Shown: positions 49,464 through 57,958, numbered from the stretch's first letter. The stretch is 64,000 bases of DNA from Rifleibacterium sp035352635 (GCA_035352635.1 DAOPYA010000006.1:8693-72692), one strand, 5' to 3'. Notes: a model not told the origin generated them from the letters alone. Numbers and translations are program-made.

Positions 49464-50639
49464 TCAGGAAAAAAGTGAGCGCAGGCGTTTGGCGCCCTGA
49501 CCGATCAGTGAGGCGCCGCTTGACCAGAGGTCAGCGACTGCCTTGCCGGCTGAGCCTGCACTGCTGGCGATGTTGCCACCGACAATGGCCGCGCCGCCGC
49601 TGACACGATTCCAGAGGCCGCCCTGTTTCCAGCGTTCCTGGCCCCAGTTGCTCATGTTTCTGCCCGAATTTTTCGCGAAGTTTGAAGCGACGCCAACAAT
49701 GGCGCCGGGCAGGCCAAGAACCAGTTTGGTGGCACCGCCGATAGTCTGAGTGACCGAGCGGTTGGTCCAGCCGTTTACGACGTCATTGATGCCCGATGCC
49801 ATGTTGTCTTCGGTCGCGGTTTCAAAGGTGCCGGGGTATGGGGTAGAGGTCGGGCTGCAGGTGCCATTATTGTCGATAAGAACGTTTGAATAGCTCACCA
49901 GGCTGCCGAGAACGCTATTGCCGAATGGCTTGTTCCAGGAGGTCATGAATTTGTCGATCGGCATGGTGTGCGGGCCTTCGTCGCCCCAGTAAGAATCGCG
50001 CATGCGCAGCGAAACGACATTACCGCTGGCATCGGTATCATAACCGGTAATACATACCCAATGGGGCACGCCGCCGCTCGATTCGACCAGAACGATCACC
50101 GGCTTGCCTTCGTCTATTCTTTTTGTAATATCTTTAATGCCGGCGCGGTTTTTCATGCGTGCATCGATGCCGTTCGCACGCAGATATTCAGCAATCGTCG
50201 GGGGCGCAGTGAAAATACCTTTCGGGTTTGATTCCTGGTAAACCTTCTGCGGGTCGGCCTCGATGCCCATACCTTTCAGAAGAGTGCTCATTGCAAACTG
50301 GCCGCAGTAGTTGTCACCGTCAATATTGATATCCAGATTGTCGTAATTTTTAAGATGGTGTTCTTTGGCATTCTCTGGTCTGGCTTCATTGCGCTTGCCT
50401 TTCCAGGGGCCGAGGGTGCGGTAGATGCGGCTCAGATCTTTTATCAGCGACGGTTCGTCTGCTCCTGGCGTTGCAGTATCGCCTTCATCAGGGGCAGAGT
50501 CTGCGGCTGTTGCAACCGGCGTGCTCTCACTTTTAGCCGGAATGGTCACACTATCTACGTTAAATGGGTTCGCATCGGCGATTGACAAGGCGCAAAGAAA
50601 CCAAGCGGTCATCAGCAGAAACGAAAATCTTCTGAACAT
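49464..50639 (-). CDS. Secreted C39-like papain-fold peptidase
   Basis: 391 residues with a signal peptide (FSFLLMTAWFLCALSIADA) and GGAGG before ATG. After an acidic, Thr/Pro-rich linker comes a C39-like domain. The catalytic Cys is in GDNYCGQFAMSTLLKGM, the His in GGVPHWVCITGYD and an Asp in LRMRDSYWGDEG. The C-terminal ~120 residues are Gly/Ser/Asn-rich (GGAAIVGGNIASSAGSAGKA) without known domain. It is probably an exported protease or peptidoglycan-related hydrolase, unlike bacteriocin-transporter C39 domains, which are membrane fused. It is present only in the right-hand copy of the duplication. Confidence 0.82.
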   Translation of the reverse strand: MFRRFSFLLMTAWFLCALSIADANPFNVDSVTIPAKSESTPVATAADSAPDEGDTATPGADEPSLIKDLSRIYRTLGPWKGKRNEARPENAKEHHLKNYDNLDINIDGDNYCGQFAMSTLLKGMGIEADPQKVYQESNPKGIFTAPPTIAEYLRANGIDARMKNRAGIKDITKRIDEGKPVIVLVESSGGVPHWVCITGYDTDASGNVVSLRMRDSYWGDEGPHTMPIDKFMTSWNKPFGNSVLGSLVSYSNVLIDNNGTCSPTSTPYPGTFETATEDNMASGINDVVNGWTNRSVTQTIGGATKLVLGLPGAIVGVASNFAKNSGRNMSNWGQERWKQGGLWNRVSGGAAIVGGNIASSAGSAGKAVADLWSSGASLIGQGAKRLRSLFS

Positions 50640-50744
50640 ACTGCTACCTCCGGCGTTTTCTACTATTATACTCAGAACTCACCAGAAAAGTTTTACTTTA
50701 GCCTGAGATTTAAAACAATAAACTAAGGGTCAGGCGTTTTCCGG

Positions 50745-50787
50745 GTGCGGGCTGAGATTCTGCAGGCATTTTTTTTGACTTTTTTCG
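50745..50787 (-). pseudogene. 3' remnant of hipA (scar of a hipBA deletion)
   Basis: gctgagattctgcaggcatt then ttttttgacttttttcgagctg match the end of hipA (44685-44728: gctgaggtcatgcaggcgtt then tttttgtgactttttcgagttg) at about 80%. The very next bases, attacaatgatcgtgcga, match the DNA on the far side of hipBA (46206 onward). So this place looks like the hipBA locus with about 1.5 kb removed. Confidence 0.65.
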
Positions 50788-50883
50788 AGCTGATTACAAT
50801 GATCGTGCGAAAAAATGTTAAAAAGCATCTGAAAAAACATAATTCTGCAGGAAATTCATGCGATCATGTGAAAAATGATTGTT

Positions 50884-51507
50884 TTATGGCTGCCCCTGAT
50901 TCTGACGCTGACCCTTTTTCTGGCTCATGAAAGCTTTTGCCGATTCTTTCTGGCTCTGAAAAAAGGCCTGCAGCTTTTCGTTCAGTGCCTGCCCCTCAAG
51001 ATTTGAATCGGCGCCAACTTTGTCGAGAAAGTCCATGTTTTCCTGATGCTTCCCGGCAAAAAAGGCTTTGAATTCTTCGTAAGACCTTGTAAATCTGGCA
51101 AGGGCCTGTTCCCGCATTTCTGGTCTGGCACCAGGTCCCTCTGCAACTGCCTTTTCAAAGGCTGCAATGCGTTCCGCATGCATCTGCTGGCGAAATGCCG
51201 AATTCTTCTCATACTGGCGGGTCTTGAACTCCTTCAGAGCCTGTATCAGTTCAGACTTCGGCTTTCCCTGCATTGACGCCATGAATTGCTTACCCTCTGC
51301 AGCCTCTTCGGCAAGAAATTCCTGCAGTCTGGCCTGCTGCTCCGAAAAAAGCTTGCCCATCTGCATGCTGCCGCTCTTAGTTCCCATTTTTCCATTCTGA
51401 GCCTGCATATTCTGCGCCAATACGGGCTGGTTTAAAATGCTGCCGGCGAGAAGGCCGGCGACGGCGAGCGCTTTCATTGTCGAAAAAAACAGTCTGCTTC
51501 TGCTCAT
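50884..51507 (-). CDS. Secreted helical protein, Met/Gln/Lys-rich
   Basis: 207 residues with a signal peptide (TMKALAVAGLLAGSILNQPVLAQ) and GGAGG before ATG. The mature protein is almost entirely amphipathic helix: FSEQQARLQEFLAEEAAEGK, LIQALKEFKTRQYEKNS, RFTRSYEEFKAFFAGKHQEN. It has no cysteine and no motif; length and composition recall periplasmic Spy/CpxP-like or outer-membrane-associated helical proteins (comparison is loose). A truncated copy of its 3' end is fused at 46298-46408. Function unknown. Confidence 0.75.
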   Translation of the reverse strand: MSRSRLFFSTMKALAVAGLLAGSILNQPVLAQNMQAQNGKMGTKSGSMQMGKLFSEQQARLQEFLAEEAAEGKQFMASMQGKPKSELIQALKEFKTRQYEKNSAFRQQMHAERIAAFEKAVAEGPGARPEMREQALARFTRSYEEFKAFFAGKHQENMDFLDKVGADSNLEGQALNEKLQAFFQSQKESAKAFMSQKKGQRQNQGQP

Positions 51508-51659
51508 TTATTTTTTTCCTCCCGGAGTAACAGATTCGAGAAACCTGGCCAGCCAGGCATGGTTATGTCTGTCGCTGCCTGCTTATGATACTCCCGGTTC
51601 GGTTCGGGGCCAAAACAATATTATTAACGAACATGTCTGGTCGTTAATTTTCGCTTTTT

Positions 51660-51689
51660 CGATTAACATCGATTATCATCGATTATCAT
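51660..51689 (+). repeat. Three 10 bp direct repeats upstream of the ygeY promoter
   Basis: cgattaacat, cgattatcat and cgattatcat follow each other without spacing at 51660-51689, one helical turn per unit. They end 15 bp before the -35 at 51705. The location and period suggest binding sites for a regulator acting on the same face of the DNA. Confidence 0.75.
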
Positions 51690-51704
51690 TAAGCGACTTG
51701 GATA

Positions 51705-51733
51705 TTGTTAAAAAGTTAACACTCGGGTATAAT
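51705..51733 (+). promoter_or_regulatory. Promoter of the ygeY-ygeW operon
   Basis: TTGTTA (51705-51710), 17 bp and a perfect TATAAT (51728-51733). Transcription would start near 51740, about 58 bases before the ygeY start codon. The direct repeats at 51660-51689 lie immediately upstream. The remaining part of 51508-51797 shows no gene. Confidence 0.8.
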
Positions 51734-51797
51734 TTGGCAACGCGGACGGTCGATATATTACTTCGGTCTGCACCACTATAGAAAACTGGAGATTGGA

Positions 51798-53000
51798 ATG
51801 AGCAACTCAAAGAAAATCATGGAACTGGCTGAGAAGTATCGCGATTATACTGCCAAAAACCTTGGCAAGATGGTCAAAATTCCCTCTGAAAGCATGAAGG
51901 AAAAAGACGTTCAGGCAGAAGCCGCCCGTCAGATGAAAGAAGCCGGTTTCGATGAAGTTCGCATCGATGGACTCGGAAACGTTATCGGCCGCATCGGCAA
52001 GGGCAAAACTGTCATCGCCATTGATGGCCATGTTGATACAGTCGGGGTCGGCAACCGCGCCAACTGGGAATTTGATCCGTTCAGCGGCGATGTCAAAGAC
52101 GGTTATGTCTGGGGCCGTGGAACCATCGACCAGGAAGGCGGCATCGCTTCAGCAATTACCGCCGGCCGCATTCTTAAAGACATGGGCTTTGACCGCGACG
52201 TTACTTTTTATGTAGTCAGCTCAGTCATGGAAGAAGATTGCGATGGTCTCTGCTGGAAATACCTCGTCGAAGAAGAAAAACTCAAACCAGACTTCGTCAT
52301 CAGCACTGAACCGACTAACCTCAACATCTATCGCGGTCATCGCGGTCGTATGGAAATCGGCGTCGATTTCCGTGGTATTTCGTGCCATGGTTCAGCCCCT
52401 GAACGCGGCAAAAACGCTGTTTACATGGCAGCTAAATTTGCTCTCGAAGTCGAAAAACTTAACGAACGCCTGAAACACGATGATTTTCTTGGCAAAGGCA
52501 CGGTGACCATTTCTGAATTCAAATCAGGCAGCCCGTCACTCTGTGCCGTAGCCGATTCGGTCCACATTCACCTTGATCGCCGCCTTACCTGGGGCGAAAC
52601 CAAAGATTCAGCTGTCAAAGAAGTTGAAGATGTCATCAAGGCTATCGGCCTCAAACTGAACGATGAAGCCAAAGTCGAAGTTCTTCATTACGAAGAAGTC
52701 GCTTACACCGGCCTTAAATACGGCATGGAAAAGTATTTCCCCACCTGGAAAATCCCCGAAACCGAACACGTCGTTCAGACTGGCGTAAAATCATTCAAGG
52801 AACTGTTCAATAAAGACCCGAAGGTCGATAAATGGACATTCTCGACCAACGGCGTTACCATCAACGGCTATTACAAGATTCCGATGATCGGCTTTGGCCC
52901 GGGCAACGAAGTTTACGCGCACGCTCCGAACGAAAAGATTCCGGTTGATGATCTTGTGAAGGCTTCGGCTTTCTACGCCCAGTTCGCTTATAATATCTGA
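51798..53000 (+). CDS. ygeY: YgeY family M20 metallohydrolase
   Basis: 400 residues with a ggag ribosome-binding site. M20/ArgE/DapE fold: the first metal His is in AIDGHVDTVGVG, the bridging Asp in WGRGTIDQEGG, the general base Glu pair in SSVMEEDCDG, with STEPTN and a late His in NEVYAHAPNEKIP. Length and N-terminus agree with the YgeY type, which is regularly found with ygeW, ssnA and selenium/molybdenum-dependent hydroxylases. The substrate is thought to be a small amide or peptide-like purine breakdown product; exact reaction unproven. It is the first gene of an operon with ygeW, 91 bp downstream, with a hairpin in between. Confidence 0.93.
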   Translation: MSNSKKIMELAEKYRDYTAKNLGKMVKIPSESMKEKDVQAEAARQMKEAGFDEVRIDGLGNVIGRIGKGKTVIAIDGHVDTVGVGNRANWEFDPFSGDVKDGYVWGRGTIDQEGGIASAITAGRILKDMGFDRDVTFYVVSSVMEEDCDGLCWKYLVEEEKLKPDFVISTEPTNLNIYRGHRGRMEIGVDFRGISCHGSAPERGKNAVYMAAKFALEVEKLNERLKHDDFLGKGTVTISEFKSGSPSLCAVADSVHIHLDRRLTWGETKDSAVKEVEDVIKAIGLKLNDEAKVEVLHYEEVAYTGLKYGMEKYFPTWKIPETEHVVQTGVKSFKELFNKDPKVDKWTFSTNGVTINGYYKIPMIGFGPGNEVYAHAPNEKIPVDDLVKASAFYAQFAYNI

Positions 53001-53006
53001 GGTTAA

Positions 53007-53044
53007 AGCCCGTTGGGCAGGTTTTAAAATGCCTGTTCAACGGT
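53007..53044 (+). terminator. Hairpin between ygeY and ygeW (attenuator candidate)
   Basis: Stem ccgttg-ggcagg pairing with gcctg-ttcaacgg around ttttaaaat, with one bulge, followed by ttctctttt. Because ygeW lacks a separate obvious promoter, this may act as partial terminator or RNA-processing/stability element within the operon. Confidence 0.5.
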
Positions 53045-53091
53045 TCTCTTTTGTCTGTAGGGTTTTAAACAAATACAAAAAGGAAATATAA

Positions 53092-54282
53092 ATGAAAGAA
53101 TTAAATGCTCTGCTGAAAGAAATCAAGGGTTACAAAAGCAAAATGCACGGTAAAGATTTCCTCCTCACCTGGGAAAAATCCACCGACGAGCTGAAACAGA
53201 TTCTTGCCATCGCCGACCTGCTCAAATTGATGCGCGAAAAGAACATTTCTGCAAAGGTGTTTGACAGCGGTATCGCCGTATCTTTGTTCCGCGACAATTC
53301 GACCCGCACCAGATTTTCTTTTGCTTCAGCATGTAATTTGCTTGGCCTCGCCGTCCAGGATCTCGACGAAGGCAAATCGCAGATCGCTCATGGCGAAACC
53401 GTTCGCGAAACTGCGAACATGATTTCTTTCCTGTCAGAAGTTATCGGCATTCGCGATGACATGTATCTCGGCGCCGGCAATACCTATATGCGTGAAGTCG
53501 GTGATGCTCTTGATGACGGTGTTAAGCAGGGTGTTCTGCCGCAGAGACCTGCGGTTGTTAACCTTCAGTGCGATATCGATCACCCGACCCAGGCAATGGC
53601 CGACCTCGGCTGGCTCAAAGAACATTTTGGCGGGCTCGATAAACTCAAAGGCAAGAAGATCGCGATGACCTGGGCGTATTCACCGAGTTACGGCAAGCCC
53701 CTTTCCGTACCCCAGGGTATTATCGGCCTGATGACCCGCTTTGGCATGGATGTCGCTCTTGCTCACCCCGAAGGCTACAACCTGATACCCGATGTAATGG
53801 AAGTCGCGAAGAAAAACGCCAAGGAAAGCGGCGGCAAATTCAGCGTCAGCAACAGCATGGAAGAAGCCTTCAAGGGTGCTGACATCGTTTACCCGAAGAG
53901 CTGGGCGCCTTATGCCGTTATGGGCAGGCGCACTGAACTGCTGCGCAAGAACGATCACGATGGTCTCAAGGCTCTCGAAAAAGAATGTCTGGCCAACAAT
54001 GCCAAGTTCAAAAACTGGGAATGCACCGAAGAAATGATGAAGCACACTAAAAAAGGCAAGGCGCTCTACATGCACTGCCTGCCCGCCGACATCACTGACG
54101 TTTCGTGCAAGGCCGGTGAAGTTGCCGCCAGCGTTTTTGACCGCTATCGCATTGAAACTTACAAAGAAGCCGGTTACAAGCCCTATATGATCGCTGCCAT
54201 GATTCTGACCACCCGCTTTAAAGAAGTGCCGGGCATGCTCGAAGCCCTGGTTGAAAAAGGCCGCAAAAGAATCAAGTTCTGA
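53092..54282 (+). CDS. ygeW: Knotted carbamoyltransferase YgeW
   Basis: 396 residues with an agg-aaa ribosome-binding site. Carbamoyl-phosphate-binding motif FRDNSTRTRFSFASA, the second-substrate region CDIDHPTQAMADLGWL and YMHCLPADITDVSC are all clear and typical of the aspartate/ornithine carbamoyltransferase superfamily. The sequence, with IAMTWAYSPSYGKPLS, matches the YgeW branch, whose natural substrate is not settled. With carbamate kinase (38873), it would release carbamoyl phosphate from a ureido compound and give ATP. It follows ygeY in the same operon and ends at the terminator at 54302. Confidence 0.94.
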   Translation: MKELNALLKEIKGYKSKMHGKDFLLTWEKSTDELKQILAIADLLKLMREKNISAKVFDSGIAVSLFRDNSTRTRFSFASACNLLGLAVQDLDEGKSQIAHGETVRETANMISFLSEVIGIRDDMYLGAGNTYMREVGDALDDGVKQGVLPQRPAVVNLQCDIDHPTQAMADLGWLKEHFGGLDKLKGKKIAMTWAYSPSYGKPLSVPQGIIGLMTRFGMDVALAHPEGYNLIPDVMEVAKKNAKESGGKFSVSNSMEEAFKGADIVYPKSWAPYAVMGRRTELLRKNDHDGLKALEKECLANNAKFKNWECTEEMMKHTKKGKALYMHCLPADITDVSCKAGEVAASVFDRYRIETYKEAGYKPYMIAAMILTTRFKEVPGMLEALVEKGRKRIKF

Positions 54283-54301
54283 TATTACCTCCGGTTATTT
54301 T

Positions 54302-54333
54302 AAAAGGCTTCAGGTGAACTGAAGCCTTTTTTT
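54302..54333 (+). terminator. Terminator of the ygeY-ygeW operon
   Basis: Perfect 11 bp stem aaaggcttcag/ctgaagccttt around gtgaa, followed by four more T. It lies 20 bases after the ygeW stop codon. Confidence 0.93.
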
Positions 54334-54412
54334 ATGGCGATTTTTCGGTTCGCCGCGGGTCTGGTTAAAGCAACTTTGACCCGGGCGCATCAGAGGGGGA
54401 TTTATAGAACCC

Positions 54413-56467
54413 TCAGAAGCTGGTCAGGGCCAGGCGGATTGCTTCTTGAAGGTTAACTGAATTGAAGGGTTTGCGCAGGAAGGCCTGCGGCAGATCGGTG
54501 TGAGAGCCTTTTAAGGCCATGGCATCATCGTAGCCGCTGGCCAGTATGAAGGGAAGTCGGGCTGATTTTTTGCGCAGCGCCGCCAGGGTTTGCCAGCCAT
54601 CCATGCCGGGCATGATCAGATCGCAGATCACCAGTTTGATTCTGGGGTTAGTATCGAAAAGCTGCATGGCTTCAACCCCATCTTGTGCTTCGATGACTTC
54701 GAAATTAAAGTGTTGTAACATGCTGGTGGTAATAAAGCGCACCATCTGATCGTCTTCTACGACCAGAATATAGCCACCCTCAAGCTGTATTGGCAGGGTT
54801 TGTGAGTGGCTGGCGTTTTCTCTGGTCTTGTCTTCGGGGCTTTTGCCATGGGTTTCGCCAAGATAGGCCATGAGCATGGCACTAAGCTCAGCGGCTTTCA
54901 TGGCCGCTTTCATGGCGTCGTCCTGCTTCTTTTTCTGGCGGTCTTCTTCATTGGCCTTCAGCAACTCAAGATTGCCGATGACGATCTGCAACTGGTTGTT
55001 GAATTGATGAGCAACTGCTTCGGCAAGTTTGGCAAGGCTGTCGGCTCTTTCGGTCTGCTGGCGGTGCGCTTCGATTAAAATGCTCTGGCGTTCACTTTCT
55101 TTGCGGGCCAGCGCATTAGCATAAATTTCACCAATGACCCGCAATAATGAAATCTCTTCGTCGGTCCAGGAATGGATCTTGTTTATGCAATCGTAACCGA
55201 AAAGACCAATCAACTTGTTGTTGTGCAGCAATGGCAAAACCAGGACTGCCGTTGTTTTATCTTCGCGAAGAACAATTTTGAATTCTTCGTGAGCATCGGG
55301 CATTTTTTCAACGGATTTAAAATAGTGGTAATCGACTTTCCGAGTCTGAAATTCAGTAACGAAGGTGAAATTACTGACGGGAAAATCCTGATACCGAGCT
55401 TTTATCGATTTGATATGAGCAGGGCGCCACTCGTGGGTGAACGAAAACCGGCTGGCATCTTCATTGAAGAGAACTATATAGCCGCGTTCAACAGCAAAAA
55501 AATCGCAAGTCAGTTGCAGGGCTTTTTCAAGAATCCGGTCAATTTCGCTGGTCGGGGAATTGGCAAAGCCTGTGGAGATATTGGTCACCAACCGTTCAAA
55601 ACTATAATGATATTGAAGTTTGTCGGTGGCATTTTTGAACTCGCTGATATCCTCGATTATGCCAATTCCTGAGGTTACCTGGCCATTTGCGTCAAAAACC
55701 GGCGCAAATACCGCCTTGACAGGAGATGCGCTATTTGTTGAAACCAGGGGAAAGAAACCGTTGTAATACGCTGACTTGCCATTCAGGGCGTCTTTGATGC
55801 CTTGCATGGCTTTTTGATTTGGTTGTTCAAAAAGATTCAGGCCGATCAGGGTCTCTAGGTTATTTTGAGCGAGCTGTAAGAACTTTTTGTTGCATTGTTT
55901 GATAATTCCGTTCTCATCAAAAACAAAAATTGCGGCCGGCGCGTTATCAAAAATCTTTCTGAACTTTTCTTCAGACTCTTGCAGCGCATTGGTCAGGCGT
56001 CTGATCGGAAAACTCTCGGGTTCTCCGGGGTTTTCCTGGGGTACTGATAAGTGCAGATGGCAAATCTGCGGTTGTTCATCAGCCAGGCTTATGACGGCAG
56101 TAATTCTGACATGGGGCATGCAGAATTCACATTGCTCTTCGGCTTTGATGACCCCGGTTAACGCTACAGACGCCATCACCAGGCCAAGTTCATCGCTAAG
56201 TTTTTGCACCTCACAGGTGAGATGGTCTAATTTTATTGAATCGGGAATTTGCCTGATGTCGTCTTTGAAGCGTTTCAGGCATTCATTGCGGGTATTGGAA
56301 ATCTCGTGAATTGCGGTGCCGATGCCGGTTAAACTGGCGGCAAGCATCGGTTTAAGAGATTCAAGGTCGCGTCTGGTGAACAAAACCTCAAGAAAATCAG
56401 AAAAAAAACTTCTGATTTTCTGCTCGTGAACCCATTTTGCAGATTTTTTAGAGGCCGTCTTTTTCAA
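54413..56467 (-). CDS. PAS-GAF hybrid sensor with H-box and receiver domain but no ATPase domain
   Basis: 684 residues. A helical N-terminus (about 1-160) is followed by a PAS domain (170-290, EEKFRKIFDNAPAAIFVFDE) and a GAF domain (about 300-460, ALQLTCDFFAVERGYIVLF). The phospho-acceptor helix LAEAVAHQFNNQLQIVIGNL comes next. After only about 40 further residues the receiver domain begins (GGYILVVEDDQMVRF, phospho-acceptor VICDLIMPGMDGW, Lys in FLRKPFN). The HATPase_c domain of about 110 residues normally between them is absent. It cannot phosphorylate itself and must be a phosphotransfer/adaptor protein or an inactivated kinase. The start is TTG with AGG seven bases upstream. It lies between ygeYW and ssnA, facing the former. 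Confidence 0.85.
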   Translation of the reverse strand: MKKTASKKSAKWVHEQKIRSFFSDFLEVLFTRRDLESLKPMLAASLTGIGTAIHEISNTRNECLKRFKDDIRQIPDSIKLDHLTCEVQKLSDELGLVMASVALTGVIKAEEQCEFCMPHVRITAVISLADEQPQICHLHLSVPQENPGEPESFPIRRLTNALQESEEKFRKIFDNAPAAIFVFDENGIIKQCNKKFLQLAQNNLETLIGLNLFEQPNQKAMQGIKDALNGKSAYYNGFFPLVSTNSASPVKAVFAPVFDANGQVTSGIGIIEDISEFKNATDKLQYHYSFERLVTNISTGFANSPTSEIDRILEKALQLTCDFFAVERGYIVLFNEDASRFSFTHEWRPAHIKSIKARYQDFPVSNFTFVTEFQTRKVDYHYFKSVEKMPDAHEEFKIVLREDKTTAVLVLPLLHNNKLIGLFGYDCINKIHSWTDEEISLLRVIGEIYANALARKESERQSILIEAHRQQTERADSLAKLAEAVAHQFNNQLQIVIGNLELLKANEEDRQKKKQDDAMKAAMKAAELSAMLMAYLGETHGKSPEDKTRENASHSQTLPIQLEGGYILVVEDDQMVRFITTSMLQHFNFEVIEAQDGVEAMQLFDTNPRIKLVICDLIMPGMDGWQTLAALRKKSARLPFILASGYDDAMALKGSHTDLPQAFLRKPFNSVNLQEAIRLALTSF

Positions 56468-56498
56468 AAATACCTATCCAACCTGATTACAACGTGTC

Positions 56499-56558
56499 TA
56501 TATAAGAGAGCATCGAGTATTTTTCGCCGATGCGACGGCGCGGCCTATCAGCCGGGTT
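56499..56558 (+). repeat. Dispersed ~60 bp intergenic repeat, copy 4
   Basis: tatataagagagcatcgagt then atttttcgccgatgcgacgg and cgcggcctatcagccgggtt. Best match to copy 3 (8101-8160). It lies in the 153 bp between the sensor start and the ssnA stop, before the hairpin at 56571. Confidence 0.75.
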
Positions 56559-56570
56559 TGTTTTGTTTAG

Positions 56571-56606
56571 AGGCTGCCCCGCTCATGCGGTATCGCGGGG
56601 CAGCCT
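56571..56606 (-). terminator. Hairpin terminator candidate after ssnA
   Basis: Perfect 12 bp stem aggctgccccgc/gcggggcagcct around a 12-base loop. On the minus strand it follows the ssnA stop by 14 bases; the downstream tract is A/C-rich with few T, so termination efficiency is uncertain. Confidence 0.7.
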
Positions 56607-56620
56607 GCTTGATAACCGAT

Positions 56621-57958
56621 TTAGAAGCGTTCCCAGAGAGAGTTGGCCAGTTCTCTTGATTTGGCCATCATTTCTTCTTCTTCGCCTTCTGCGAGGAAGG
56701 TAAGTTGACCGTCTTCCATGATGGTTTTGCCCTGGCAAATCGTAGTCTGAACCTTGCTGAACGGCAGGCCAAAGGTCAGGTGCCCGAAGGTGTTGCCAGC
56801 GGTGACCGGGGTGGGGGGCAGGTAATCCCAGACGATGATGTCGGGGGCGGCGCCTTCTTCAAGGCAGCCGATCTTGCGTTTAAACAGCTTGCTGGCCAGT
56901 TTGGGGCCGTTGACTGCGAACATTTTCCAGGCTTCGCCGTAGATTTTGCGGGGGTCGCCGGCCTGATGTTTGTGCAGAATATTGGCGACTGCCAGGTCTT
57001 CGAGTGGTGAAGCCGACATCCCATCGGTGCCGAAGCTGACGTTGATTTTTTCTTCCATCATTTTTTCGAGCGGTGAGCACCCGACCGCATTGTTCATGTT
57101 CGAACGCGGGTTATGGATAACGTTGGTTTTGGTCAGCGCCAGGGTCGAAATGTCGTGTGAGTCGCAGTTGACGCCGTGTACGAAAATATGCTCAGGGCCG
57201 GTCAGTTTATAGCGGTGCAGGCGATCGACAACCGAGCGAAAACCGCGTTTTACGGCGTCTTCGTTATCGGCCTTATCTTCGGCAACATGAATGTGAACCC
57301 CGGTTTGCAGTGCCTGTGAGAGTTCGGCGGCACGCTGCAGACTGGTATCGCTCAAGGTGAAGCTGGCATGCAGACCGATCATGGCAGTGATATCAGATTC
57401 GCTGTCGAGTTTTAGCCCCCTGATAAAGCTGGCGTTTTCTTCGAAGCCGGCGTCACAGCGCTCGATACCGTCGCGGTCAGTGATTTCGTAGCAGAGATTG
57501 CCGCGCAGGCCGCATTTTCTGAAGGCGTCACGCAGAATCGACAGCGAACCGGTAATGCAGTTCGGGCTGGCATGATGATCGATCATGGTGGTGACGCCAT
57601 TGCGCACTGCATCGAGCATCGGAATCATCGCGGTCAGATAAAGATCTTCTTTGGTAAGCGCCTTGTCGAGGCGCCACCACAGGCGCTCAAGTATCTGGAC
57701 AAAATTGGTCGGCGGAGCGTCTTTGAGGGAAATCCCGCGCGCAAAAGTCGAATAAAGGTGCATGTGGGTGTTGACAATGCCGGGCATAACCAGTCTGCCT
57801 TTGACATTTTTAACTTTTGCTTTGGGAAAACGTTGTTTAAGTTCTTCGGTGCTGCCAACGGCGTGAATCTTGTTTTCGTCATAAGCGACGGCGCCGTCGT
57901 TGATAACCTGATGATTTTCTCCAAGGGTGACTAGAGTAGCGTGACCGATTATTTTCAT
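56621..57958 (-). CDS. ssnA: SsnA-type amidohydrolase
   Basis: 445 residues; GAGG eight bases before the ATG at 57958. Amidohydrolase superfamily: metal site GIVNTHMHLYSTFAR, then MIDHHASP, GVHIHVAEDKADNED, IFVHGVNCD and SFGTDGMSASPLED. The overall sequence follows the SsnA type (putative aminohydrolase) rather than guanine deaminase or chlorohydrolase. SsnA genes are conserved neighbours of ygeW/ygeY and purine hydroxylases; the reaction, probably deamination or ring opening of a purine intermediate, is not proven. It is separated from ygeYW by the sensor gene. A hairpin follows at 56571. Confidence 0.92.
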   Translation of the reverse strand: MKIIGHATLVTLGENHQVINDGAVAYDENKIHAVGSTEELKQRFPKAKVKNVKGRLVMPGIVNTHMHLYSTFARGISLKDAPPTNFVQILERLWWRLDKALTKEDLYLTAMIPMLDAVRNGVTTMIDHHASPNCITGSLSILRDAFRKCGLRGNLCYEITDRDGIERCDAGFEENASFIRGLKLDSESDITAMIGLHASFTLSDTSLQRAAELSQALQTGVHIHVAEDKADNEDAVKRGFRSVVDRLHRYKLTGPEHIFVHGVNCDSHDISTLALTKTNVIHNPRSNMNNAVGCSPLEKMMEEKINVSFGTDGMSASPLEDLAVANILHKHQAGDPRKIYGEAWKMFAVNGPKLASKLFKRKIGCLEEGAAPDIIVWDYLPPTPVTAGNTFGHLTFGLPFSKVQTTICQGKTIMEDGQLTFLAEGEEEEMMAKSRELANSLWERF

